This document shows positions 23,744 through 31,958 of a stretch of DNA of 64,000 bases, in pieces. The stretch lies in assembly GCA_036705565.1 (NCBI GenBank), contig JAUBUY010000005.1. One strand, 5' to 3'. The DNA comes from Microcoleus sp036705565 (lineage in GTDB: Bacteria > Cyanobacteriota > Cyanobacteriia > Cyanobacteriales > Microcoleaceae). Below the pieces are notes generated by a model that saw nothing but the letters and a program-made list of their open reading frames with translations, was not told the DNA's origin and ran no database searches. How positions within the stretch are numbered: position 1 is the stretch's first letter; every line of letters starts with the position of its first letter. The translations under genes were made by a program, and so were the position numbers.

Positions 23744-26179
23744 ATGACTCAAATGCCCCCTCAATGCAACAATCTGCAAGAGCAAGTTGACTCCTTACTG
23801 CAACTGCTGCGTCAGGAATCTTCTTTGCGACAACAAGATATCACGGCGGTACAAGCTTCTCTGAAAAAGGCAATTTCTCCTGAGTTTGAAATTGTGTTTG
23901 CTGGCGCTTTCAGTGCGGGAAAATCCATGCTAATTAATGCTTTGCTGGAGCGAGAATTGCTCTACAGTGCAGAAGGACACGCGACAGGTACGGAATGTTA
24001 TATCGCCTTTGCTGAGCCGGAAAAAGAGCGCGTTGTTCTCACTTTTTTGAGCGAGTTTGAGATTAGCCAGCAAGCTTCTGTGCTGTGCCATCAGTTAGGT
24101 TTAGCTACTGAACTTAATATTAATCAAACAGATGTAGTGTCGCTGTTGTCTCAGGGATGTAACATAATTATTGAAACGGAAGGCGGCGAAAATAAATCCG
24201 AGTTAGCCAAAAAAGCTAAGGCTTTGATGCTGCTGTTAGAAGGTTTTGAGGCAAATCGCGATCGCATCCAAACTCTCGAAAACGCTACCTACTCGATGGA
24301 ACAGTTTAACTTTTCCAATCTCAAGGAAGCTGCTAGTTATGCCCGTCGCGGTAGTAACAGTGCTGTACTCAAGCGAGTTGAATATTACTGTTATCATCCG
24401 CTGCTGCAAGATGGCAATATTATTATCGATACGCCGGGAATTGATGCACCCGTGCAACGGGATGCAGAATTGACTTATGATAAGATTGAAAGCCCCGATA
24501 CTTCGGCGGTTGTCTGCGTTTTGAAAGCAGCTTCGTCTGGGGAAATGACGACGGAAGAAACCGAGTTGATGGAAAAAACACGGGGAAATCCGGGAATTCG
24601 CGATCGACTGTTTTACATTTTCAACCGCATTGACGAAACTTGGTACAACACGCAACTGCGGCAGCGCTTAGAAAATCTGATTAATTCCGACTTTCGCGAT
24701 ACTGCGAGAGTTTATAAAACTAGCGGATTGTTGGGGTTTTACGGGAGTTTGATTCGAGGGACAACAGGGCGCGATCGCTTTGGTTTAAATACAATCTTTG
24801 CCACCAGTAAAGGGCGAGTTTTTGGAGATGATAAATTAGATTCAGATTTTTTTAGTAATAGTGAAGAGACTCCGCAATTTGTTAGTGAATTTAATCGCTA
24901 CTGTGCGAATTCCGGCAAGCTATCTCCGAGCAAATTTCGGATTTCAGTTAACAGCTACGAAACACCAAATGAAAACTACGTGCGGATTCTTGCAGAGCAA
25001 GGACAACCATTAATTACTCAATTAATTCAAGATAGCGGCATCGAAGATTTTCGCACAGCCATCACCCGTTACCTCACAGAAGAAAAACGCCCGCAACTGT
25101 TCAAAAATCTCGCTGACGACTTAGAAGATTTGTGCATTCAACTGCGGAAACATTACCAAACAATTCAGCGGAATTTGGACAGCCAGCCCCGTGAAATTGA
25201 AGCAATGAAAGCACAGGAACTTTTGCGACTAAATCAAGAGTTGCAGCAAGTCGGACAGGATTTTCGGGAACATATCGCCGAAGAAGTCAATGAAATGATT
25301 ATGAACAGATGCGATATTTTCGATATAGACTTTCGGCAACTGCAATCTCGGATGATCCGGCGCTTGGATGAATTGTTAGATGGATTTTCTGTTGAGGCGG
25401 CTTACGGACGTACTTTACGGAATCATCCCCGCAATGCTACAGCACCTTTAATTGCTGTTTTAGTTGAAGCACTTTATTATTTAGCGAATCAGTTGGAAGA
25501 TATTTTAGTAGAGGCTACTAAATCACTGGTTGATAATTATTTCCAGTATTTGAAAGATAGCGTTCGCAAGTCAGAATACTATCGATTACTTTATCGGTTG
25601 TTGGGGAATGATGGGGGAATTGAACAGCAGTTAGAGGAGTTATCAAAGCGGGTTTCTGATGCTTTGGTAAATGCGGCGGGCGTTGAGTGCGATCGCTACG
25701 TGCGAGAAAGTCCCCGTTTTTACGACGAAGGCACATTTTCAATTTATCAATTCCGGGAAACATTGCAGCAAACTTCTCAAGGTTTCGACTGCGAAAATAT
25801 GGTAGATGCCCAACCGGCAATTCGGCAATTATTGCGGCTAGATTTTGAGCCAAAAGTATCTAGAACTATTCGGCAAACTTTCCGCCAAACTGTCAACCAA
25901 ACCCTGAAAGAGCATTTGTTGCCGCTGGCCCAAAAGCAAGCTGATGATATTTTGCAGAAATACAGTCAAGCCCGCGATTATTTGGAGCAAACTTTGGCAC
26001 AGGAGGCGGAGGAAAAGATTGCTGGGAATCTGCGGCGGCAAGCTGAGAATGAGCAAAAGATTCAAGAGTACGATCGGGCGGTTTCTGGGATTAATAGTTG
26101 TTTGCAGGCGATGAAGTTGCACGAGCATTTGTTGCCTGTAATTGGACAAAATGATAGTGTTTCGGTGGATGGTGAATGA
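23744..26179 (+). CDS. Bacterial dynamin-like GTPase
   Basis: 811 residues. The GTPase domain has G1 GAFSAGKS at 54-61, a G2-like threonine in HATGTEC, G3 IIIDTPGIDAP near 227 and a G4 variant FNRIDE (NRID instead of NKxD) near 292. A long helical stalk follows with repeated heptads (LLRLNQELQQVGQDFREHI and later KQADDILQKYSQARDYLEQ). This fits the Dynamin_N family, whose bacterial members bind and remodel membranes. No TM helix is evident. Placement after dnaK-dnaJ in the same direction suggests a stress or membrane-maintenance role, which is only inference. AGGAG lies 12 nt before the ATG. Confidence 0.85.
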   Translation: MTQMPPQCNNLQEQVDSLLQLLRQESSLRQQDITAVQASLKKAISPEFEIVFAGAFSAGKSMLINALLERELLYSAEGHATGTECYIAFAEPEKERVVLTFLSEFEISQQASVLCHQLGLATELNINQTDVVSLLSQGCNIIIETEGGENKSELAKKAKALMLLLEGFEANRDRIQTLENATYSMEQFNFSNLKEAASYARRGSNSAVLKRVEYYCYHPLLQDGNIIIDTPGIDAPVQRDAELTYDKIESPDTSAVVCVLKAASSGEMTTEETELMEKTRGNPGIRDRLFYIFNRIDETWYNTQLRQRLENLINSDFRDTARVYKTSGLLGFYGSLIRGTTGRDRFGLNTIFATSKGRVFGDDKLDSDFFSNSEETPQFVSEFNRYCANSGKLSPSKFRISVNSYETPNENYVRILAEQGQPLITQLIQDSGIEDFRTAITRYLTEEKRPQLFKNLADDLEDLCIQLRKHYQTIQRNLDSQPREIEAMKAQELLRLNQELQQVGQDFREHIAEEVNEMIMNRCDIFDIDFRQLQSRMIRRLDELLDGFSVEAAYGRTLRNHPRNATAPLIAVLVEALYYLANQLEDILVEATKSLVDNYFQYLKDSVRKSEYYRLLYRLLGNDGGIEQQLEELSKRVSDALVNAAGVECDRYVRESPRFYDEGTFSIYQFRETLQQTSQGFDCENMVDAQPAIRQLLRLDFEPKVSRTIRQTFRQTVNQTLKEHLLPLAQKQADDILQKYSQARDYLEQTLAQEAEEKIAGNLRRQAENEQKIQEYDRAVSGINSCLQAMKLHEHLLPVIGQNDSVSVDGE

Positions 26180-26186
26180 TTGAAAT

Positions 26187-26220
26187 CCGGGTGACTAATA
26201 TTCACCTGGTTTCTTTTTTG
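26187..26220 (+). terminator. Intrinsic terminator after the dynamin-like gene
   Basis: CCGGGTG (26187-26193) and CACCTGG (26203-26209) form a 7-bp stem with one G-U pair, followed by TTTCTTTTTTG. It lies 8 bp after the stop codon. Confidence 0.7.
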
Positions 26221-26264
26221 TGTTTATTGTGCTATAATAGCCAACAAAGAGCGATTTTAATCCT

Positions 26265-26468
26265 ATGAACATTCGCCAAAAACTTCTAACAATAATCGAG
26301 CAACTTCCAGAGGATAAGTTAGCAACACTTCTGAACCTAGCCCTCTTCTTGAAAAGTGGAAAAGAACCTATTCAGCCGATGCTTGTATCCCAAGCTTATC
26401 AAGAGTGGCTGAGTGCGGAAAATGACATTTATGACGAAATATTTGCCGATGAACTTACGACGCGGTGA
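26265..26468 (+). CDS. Small antitoxin, partner of MazF-type toxin
   Basis: 67 residues. The N-terminal LLTIIEQLPEDKLATLLNLALFL is an amphipathic helix pair found in DUF2281-like cyanobacterial antitoxins. The acidic C-terminus (NDIYDEIFADELTTR) is suited to toxin binding. The stop codon lies 20 nt inside the following toxin gene, so the two are translationally coupled. Confidence 0.7.
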   Translation: MNIRQKLLTIIEQLPEDKLATLLNLALFLKSGKEPIQPMLVSQAYQEWLSAENDIYDEIFADELTTR

Positions 26469-26814
26469 TGTAGTGTTGGCTCAAGTGCCGATGCCTTCTA
26501 CTCAGCTAACACAGTTTAAACTGCGTCCGGCTGTGATAATTTCGGCAGATAATCTCAATCAAATTCTTGACGATGTGATGGTTGTACCTTGTACTTCTAA
26601 GACAACTCGCCCTTTGACTACCACTCAATATTTGATAACAGGAGATGAAATTGTATTAGCTGGTATTAGAGTTGAGTCTGTAGTTAGGTGCGAGTCCATT
26701 TTTACCCTCAACAAGTCAATGATTACCCGGAAACTGGGTTCCCTTTCAAATGATGCCATAAACCACATTAATCGCTGTTTGATGGTAGCTTTGGAATTAG
26801 AAAGAGTAGATTAA
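26449..26814 (+). CDS. MazF/PemK-family mRNA interferase toxin
   Basis: 121 residues from ATG 26449 (MNLRRGDVVLAQVPMP); the frame opens further upstream at 26413, but RRGDVV is the normal MazF N-terminus. FKLRPAVIISAD and VVPCTSKT are the conserved beta-strands forming the RNA-binding groove. Family members cleave mRNA at short sequences. It forms an operon with the preceding antitoxin gene, overlapping it by 20 nt. Confidence 0.88.
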   Translation: MNLRRGDVVLAQVPMPSTQLTQFKLRPAVIISADNLNQILDDVMVVPCTSKTTRPLTTTQYLITGDEIVLAGIRVESVVRCESIFTLNKSMITRKLGSLSNDAINHINRCLMVALELERVD

Positions 26815-26842
26815 ATAAGACTTACGTGAGGACAACAAGAAT

Positions 26843-27283
26843 ATGGAAGATAAATTTGATTTTCACAACTGCGGTAATGAGGATGCTTTATCTTTCGGTA
26901 ACGCAATGCTTAAAGTAGAAAAACTCAAGGAAACAGTAAATGGAGTTTTGCCTGAATATGGGTTAGGAGAGAAACTCACTCACTTGTTGAGTCAACAAAA
27001 ACTATACATTTATGTAGGTTCAAATACTGACCAACAACCTAATGCTTATGAGAACTGGTTTGGTGAAGGTATAGATTGTGAAATTCTCAGAGTGGGTGCT
27101 CAGGGCTGGAAGAAAGGAAAGATGAAGCTCAAACTCAATGTCACTATAGAGTTTTGCCCCGACGAACCTGAAGTTGAAGAAACACCAGAAAGCAATCAAT
27201 TAGAAATCAGCCCGCCAGAATCACCACTTGACGATTTGCGCCGCCAACTTCTCAATCAAGAAACTCAACCGAACAATTCATGA
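26843..27283 (+). CDS. KGK domain-containing protein
   Basis: 146 residues. The C-terminal GWKKGKMKLKLNVTIEFCPD segment is the signature that names the KGK family (PF08872), which I recall as largely cyanobacterial and of unknown function. The N-terminus FDFHNCGNEDALSFGNAM is also typical. A disordered acidic tail rich in Pro and Glu follows. Its stop overlaps the start of the HNH gene by ATGA, suggesting coupled expression. Confidence 0.8.
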   Translation: MEDKFDFHNCGNEDALSFGNAMLKVEKLKETVNGVLPEYGLGEKLTHLLSQQKLYIYVGSNTDQQPNAYENWFGEGIDCEILRVGAQGWKKGKMKLKLNVTIEFCPDEPEVEETPESNQLEISPPESPLDDLRRQLLNQETQPNNS

Positions 27284-27525
27284 CTAAAACCCCCAGAATT
27301 CCCATTCCCCCAGAAGTCAGAAAATATGTATTCACTCGCAATAAATACCAATGCCAAAGCTGCGGCCAAACCAAGCTAGAAACCCAACTGTCGATCGATC
27401 ATATCATCCCCCTAGCGCGCGGCGGCAGCAACGACATCAGCAACTTGCAAACCCTCTGCGGCACCTGCAACCAAAAGAAAACAGACAAACTAGACCCCCG
27501 CTTCCGCCGTCACTTTGACCTTTGA
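27280..27525 (+). CDS. Small HNH endonuclease
   Basis: 81 residues. CQSCG and CGTCNQKK provide four zinc-binding cysteines, and LSIDHIIPLARGGSNDISN contains the catalytic DH and the Asn of the HNH motif. It is stand-alone and McrA-like, probably a DNase. It overlaps the KGK gene by 4 nt. There is no cognate methyltransferase beside it. Confidence 0.88.
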   Translation: MTKTPRIPIPPEVRKYVFTRNKYQCQSCGQTKLETQLSIDHIIPLARGGSNDISNLQTLCGTCNQKKTDKLDPRFRRHFDL

Positions 27526-27551
27526 TATTTAACAGTATTAGGACTTATGAA

Positions 27552-27640
27552 CCGGACTCCAGAAACCGGGTTTTTTTACGAAAATACTTCGTTGCAAACC
27601 ACAGATTTAGTAAAAAACCCGGTTTCTTCGATCGAAATGC
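27552..27640. repeat. Bipartite AAACCGGG repeat, copy 4
   Basis: CCAGAAACCGGGTTTTTTT and AAAAAACCCGGTTTCTTC are inverted across about 45 bp in the gap between the HNH and GH2 genes. A CTCTGCGTCCTCTGTGCC-type repeat follows at 27661-27708. Confidence 0.75.
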
Positions 27641-27712
27641 GTCCCGGACTAAATTATTCATCTCTCTCTTCTCTTCCTCTGCGTCCTCTGTGCCCTCTGC
27701 GGTTAAAAAATC

Positions 27713-30700
27713 CTACCATCGATAATACCGATAAGGATCATCCCCCTTCTCAAAATCCGTTCTGTAATCCCAGTGATAAAACTCCAGACTCGAACCGTTA
27801 AACACAGATTCATCCGCCTTAAAACTAGCCCCTAAATTAGCCAAAATCTGAGCATTTGCCCTCGTTTGCCGCCAGCGAGTAAAACGCAAATAAGTCTTAG
27901 TATCAGCATTCAAACTGTCGGGTTCAATCTGAGAAAAAATCGCCACACCCTTGCCAACTTTTACCCGACTTAACAAACCGTCAGCACCGACTTCTCCCCC
28001 AGACTTAATCAACCAAGTATCATAAAAAGAGCGCGATCGCAAATCTGAAGCACTAACCCCCTTCACCTCATCCCAACTCGGAACCGCCAGCGAACCCCCA
28101 AAATCCTGCGCTTGCTGCAAACCCACGCCCAAACCCGCAGCAGGCACTTGACGCGGCAAGAAAAACGCCTTCCCACCAGCATTCAAATAACCGCGCAAAG
28201 CTGCATCTTTCAGATTCACTTCTCTCCCCACAATCACCAAACCCACATCATTAGAAAGCGAACTAGCGCGCTGATAAATTACCCCCAAACTATCCAACTT
28301 TTGGGCATCTTCATCTCCCCCAATTAAAACCACTTGATCCGGCTTTCCAAGTACCGGAGAATTCATCCCGTAACTCACAATTTGTTGCACTAGCTGCGCC
28401 GCCCCAGCATCTACAGAATAATGATCTTCCAAATCCAACTCGTTTAAAATCAGCCGCCCTTTTCCGTAATCCAATTCCATCAGCGGCGAATAAGCTAAAT
28501 CAAACTCTGATTCCAAAATGGGGCGCCAACCGCTGCGGTGCGGTTTCTCAATTGAAGCGCTACTGACACCGCCACGATTTCCCCAACGCCAGCCGTACCA
28601 AGGTTTATTTGCCGGACTCAAATTAGGGCCAGTTTGGATCGTATCTGGATAAGCTTCAAGCAACGTGCTTTCCCCCACCCAATCCCGCAAATCTTCACTG
28701 TCTAAACCGCTAATTGCGGGATGGTTGCTGTCAACTGGATAAGCGCGGCGGCTGACGTGGGCAGCAACCCGGAAACCTGTATTTTCCAGCCAGTCCCTGC
28801 GCTGGGGAAACACAATTACTTTGCCGCCGTTTTGGACAAAATTTTCTAAACTTCCCGGCAAATTTTGCCCGCTAGAAAATGCTTCCCTACCGATAATTAA
28901 TAACGATGAAACTTGCGAACCATTCCACGGTACAAGCTGATAACCTAATTGTTTTAACATGGCCGATGTTTTGCCCGCTGGGTCGAAAATTGTCACCGCA
29001 TCTTTGATGTTGGATTGTTTGGGAAAAACGCGGAAAGCAAATGTATCAGAATGCGATCGATCGCCCACTCGCGCAGTCAAGCGAATTTCGCCGTCAGCCT
29101 TGCTAGAAATGGTATTTGGCAATTTTACGTCAATTGGGAAAAACAGCGTTCCTGCCTGCTCAATCGTCCCTTTTTGCTCGCCTTTTTTAACTTCTTCCCC
29201 CCCCACCAAAACCCGCCAATTAAACGCAAATTCTTGCGCCGTCCGCGTATCGTTAATTAACACTACTTGCTTAGCCAGTTTTCCGCCCACAAACAAATTG
29301 TGATCTTTCGCAGTAAAAACCGGGCTAGCACCAGCAATCCAAGCCAAAGTCGAGCTATTATTATTCATAATTGCCTCGCCCCCAGGATGAACAGTGAAAG
29401 CTTCGGGCTGGTAATAATTCAAAAGATTATTCGATACTTGCTTCAAATAAACTCCCCGGCGACCAGGTTTAAATGCCCCAATATCCACCTTTTTTCTGCC
29501 AGCTTCGGAAAGTTCCCAACCATGTCCGTCATTCCAAGGAATCATCCCCCCAGACATTCCAAAAGTCCGCCAACTCCGCCAAGTATTTGTACTGAATAAC
29601 TGCTGCAACTTTTGAAAAGCGGGTGCAAAATCCAACTCTTTTTTAATATGCCAGTTTTGATACTCCTGACCATTGATAAACTGCTCGCGAATTTTAGATT
29701 TATAAGCGGCAGTTTCCAACTCGTAAGCCTGCTTGCCAAAATAAATTGCCGCAAACTCAGTCATCCAAGGTTCGCTGACAATTGCCTGACCAAAACCTTT
29801 GCGGGCCCGCATCATCGTTGCGTGCAGAGGAGTCCCAAACTCGACTGCCATGTAGGGCCTTTCCCCGGTTTTGCTCCACTCAGAAATCCACTCTTCTCGT
29901 TCTTGCAAGGGAATCAGATTTAAATAAGAATTCAGCGCATAAACATCGCCGAAGTGTGCGCCTTGGTGTACCATCACAGGTCTGGTTCGGTCGGCAGATT
30001 TAATCGTCGCTAAAGCGTCATTTCCTAGGGGAGTGTTGACCCGCAAACGCTGGTTTTCCGAGGGACTGAGAGTTCCTTCTACTTTGCTTTTGCCGATGCG
30101 ACGGGGATTTAAATCGTCAGCGTTGCCGAAAAAATTAGGACTTGTCGCCCACATTAATACTGATGGATGATTGCGGTAGCGGCGCATTTCAATCACCATT
30201 CGGTCTTTCCAGCGGTTTTTCCACAGGGGGTTCTTCCACTTGCCGTTCCAAGCGATAGGACTAATGTCTAAAGCGGGAGCCATAATGGGAAAACCTTTGA
30301 GGTCTGCTCTTTCGGAAAATAACTCTCGGAAGTGCCATCTACCCCGTTCGTCGTGATTCCAAGGCCACATTTCTGTTATGTTAAAACCTGCTTTTACGTA
30401 GCCATCAATTAGGCTATCAGCAACTTCTACTGTGCCGCCTTGCCAAGTATCGGAGTGCAAGTTTGGTCGCAGCCGAAATTCAGTTCCGTTTAAGAAAAAT
30501 TTGCGCCCTTCTATCCAAAATTCGCGGAAGCCAAAAGGTTGGTCGTATTGCGTGTCAATGCCGCGGCCTTTTACTTCTAATTGTAGGGTGTAAAGGTTTG
30601 GTTGCCCGACATCCCAAAGACGGGGATTTGGCCAATTCCACTGAACTTGGACGGTTTGAATAGGTTTAGCTTGAACCTTGGCCGTGCCAGTAAATTTTTG

Positions 30701-31525
30701 TTCTATTTTGCCTTTTTCGTCCAGCATTTGCGCTATTATTTCTACTTGACCGCTTTGGGCAACGTCTTTGAGTTCAATATCTAATTTAACTTGCTTTTTT
30801 CGGGTGGAAGTTTGGACGAATACGTCCCTAATTAACGGGCCTGGGGGAAGGCTCAGAAGCCTTACCTCGCCGATGATTCCCCGCGATTCCAATTTGGATT
30901 TTTCTGTGTAGATTTCTGTGGGGCCCATGATGACGGCTTTTTCCTTTTCATCGGATACTGCCACGACTAAAATAGATAGGGTGTTTTGACCTGGTTTTGC
31001 TGCTTTGGTAATTTCAATAGTGCCGTAGGGCCAGGGGATTTGACCGCAGTTAATGCCGTTGGCAAAGATGACTGCATCGGTGCTGACTCTGGCTAAGTCG
31101 AGAAAAATTCGGCGGTTTGTCCAGTCGCCGGGAATGTCTATTTTTCTCTGATACCAAGCTTTTGATAGTTGTTTACTGTTGAAGTTTTCCCAATCTTTGC
31201 CGCTGCCGCGAGTGATGATTCCAGGTACGGATTGGTTGTTTTCTTTTTGCCAGTCTCCGGGTACTTGGATGGATCCCCAATTTGGCGAGACGGGGGGGTT
31301 TTGGGGGTTGCCAACTGCGGGGACAAATTGCCAATTTCCGTTGAGATAGATTTGGGATCGTTTGTTGTCGATCGCCCCGACGGCCGCGGTGGTAAGATTG
31401 GGGAAGCCGATCGACATCGCTGAGCTGCTGGCGAAGTTGGGATTTTGAAGCGCATAACCGACGAATCCAAAGAGGGTGGCGGCTGCGAAAAATAATCCGA
31501 TAATTTTGGCCAGCTTGTGATTCAC
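27713..31525 (-). CDS. Exported glycoside hydrolase family 2-like protein
   Basis: 1270 residues. KLAKIIGLFFAAATLFGFVGYA at the N-terminus is a signal peptide or signal anchor. The jelly-roll sugar-binding domain follows (YLNGNWQFVP, then KAWYQRKIDIPGDW), then an Ig-like domain, and from about residue 350 a GH2 TIM barrel (GFREFWIEGRKFFLNGTEF). VEFGT fits the strand carrying the catalytic nucleophile. At the acid/base position the usual NE is replaced: HPSVLMWATSPNFFGN has Phe after the conserved Asn. The C-terminal 450 residues contain an Ig-like segment and a ThuA/GATase-like region (GRLILNELDLEDHYS). The substrate is unknown, and reduced or altered activity is possible. Confidence 0.75.
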   Translation of the reverse strand: MNHKLAKIIGLFFAAATLFGFVGYALQNPNFASSSAMSIGFPNLTTAAVGAIDNKRSQIYLNGNWQFVPAVGNPQNPPVSPNWGSIQVPGDWQKENNQSVPGIITRGSGKDWENFNSKQLSKAWYQRKIDIPGDWTNRRIFLDLARVSTDAVIFANGINCGQIPWPYGTIEITKAAKPGQNTLSILVVAVSDEKEKAVIMGPTEIYTEKSKLESRGIIGEVRLLSLPPGPLIRDVFVQTSTRKKQVKLDIELKDVAQSGQVEIIAQMLDEKGKIEQKFTGTAKVQAKPIQTVQVQWNWPNPRLWDVGQPNLYTLQLEVKGRGIDTQYDQPFGFREFWIEGRKFFLNGTEFRLRPNLHSDTWQGGTVEVADSLIDGYVKAGFNITEMWPWNHDERGRWHFRELFSERADLKGFPIMAPALDISPIAWNGKWKNPLWKNRWKDRMVIEMRRYRNHPSVLMWATSPNFFGNADDLNPRRIGKSKVEGTLSPSENQRLRVNTPLGNDALATIKSADRTRPVMVHQGAHFGDVYALNSYLNLIPLQEREEWISEWSKTGERPYMAVEFGTPLHATMMRARKGFGQAIVSEPWMTEFAAIYFGKQAYELETAAYKSKIREQFINGQEYQNWHIKKELDFAPAFQKLQQLFSTNTWRSWRTFGMSGGMIPWNDGHGWELSEAGRKKVDIGAFKPGRRGVYLKQVSNNLLNYYQPEAFTVHPGGEAIMNNNSSTLAWIAGASPVFTAKDHNLFVGGKLAKQVVLINDTRTAQEFAFNWRVLVGGEEVKKGEQKGTIEQAGTLFFPIDVKLPNTISSKADGEIRLTARVGDRSHSDTFAFRVFPKQSNIKDAVTIFDPAGKTSAMLKQLGYQLVPWNGSQVSSLLIIGREAFSSGQNLPGSLENFVQNGGKVIVFPQRRDWLENTGFRVAAHVSRRAYPVDSNHPAISGLDSEDLRDWVGESTLLEAYPDTIQTGPNLSPANKPWYGWRWGNRGGVSSASIEKPHRSGWRPILESEFDLAYSPLMELDYGKGRLILNELDLEDHYSVDAGAAQLVQQIVSYGMNSPVLGKPDQVVLIGGDEDAQKLDSLGVIYQRASSLSNDVGLVIVGREVNLKDAALRGYLNAGGKAFFLPRQVPAAGLGVGLQQAQDFGGSLAVPSWDEVKGVSASDLRSRSFYDTWLIKSGGEVGADGLLSRVKVGKGVAIFSQIEPDSLNADTKTYLRFTRWRQTRANAQILANLGASFKADESVFNGSSLEFYHWDYRTDFEKGDDPYRYYRW

Positions 31526-31958
31526 TCGCTTATTTCTCCCAGAAATTAGATAATCTCATTTGTCCCTCGATCTATGATAGCAGTTGCTTCAGCAGCAATC
31601 CCGCAGCCAATCTATCTCTGGGAAGATGGCAAAGAGCCGACAAATGTGGTTTTGTATATAAAAAATAAATACTTAGTTTTAACTAAGTTTTAACAAGGTT
31701 GTTTCATCGACATAAGCAATAGTGCTATCGGCTAAACACTAAACAACACTGGACAACCCGTGCATTTGGTGAGAGATAGCCAGTCTCAGCAAATAGCTAC
31801 GTTACTCCGGTCAAGACACCAAAAAGTGCTTTCCAGCTTTTTGCTCTGTCGTTCAACTTTAAACATCTGTATTTAGCTAAGGAAGTGAGTTGAGCCAAAC
31901 AAGCCGGAGTAACTTTGACGAGGAAAAAATTACCTGAGCAATCAGAGTTTTAAATAAG
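31526..31958. other. Divergent intergenic region carrying the candidate omega-RNA
   Basis: 433 bp between GH2 (minus) and iscB (plus). The left part should hold the GH2 promoter. An 8-bp palindrome ACTTAGTT-TT-AACTAAGT is at 31671-31688. The right 190 bp contain nested stems, described under the candidate omega-RNA. Confidence 0.6.
31760..31958 (+). ncRNA. Candidate IscB omega-RNA scaffold
   Basis: Stems seen: TGAGA/TCTCA (31770-31774 with 31784-31788); a perfect 10-bp long-range stem GTTACTCCGG/CCGGAGTAAC (31801-31810 with 31904-31913); inside it GACA/TGTC (31815-31818 with 31847-31850) and CAAAAAG/CTTTTTG (31820-31826 with 31837-31843); and TTCAAC/GTTGAG (31852-31857 with 31889-31894). TAGCTA at 31794-31799 could form a pseudoknot with TAGCTA at 31874-31879. 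Omega-RNAs of IscB are encoded directly upstream of the gene with the guide at the 5' end, so position and structure fit. The 5' border and guide cannot be set from one copy. Confidence 0.6.
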
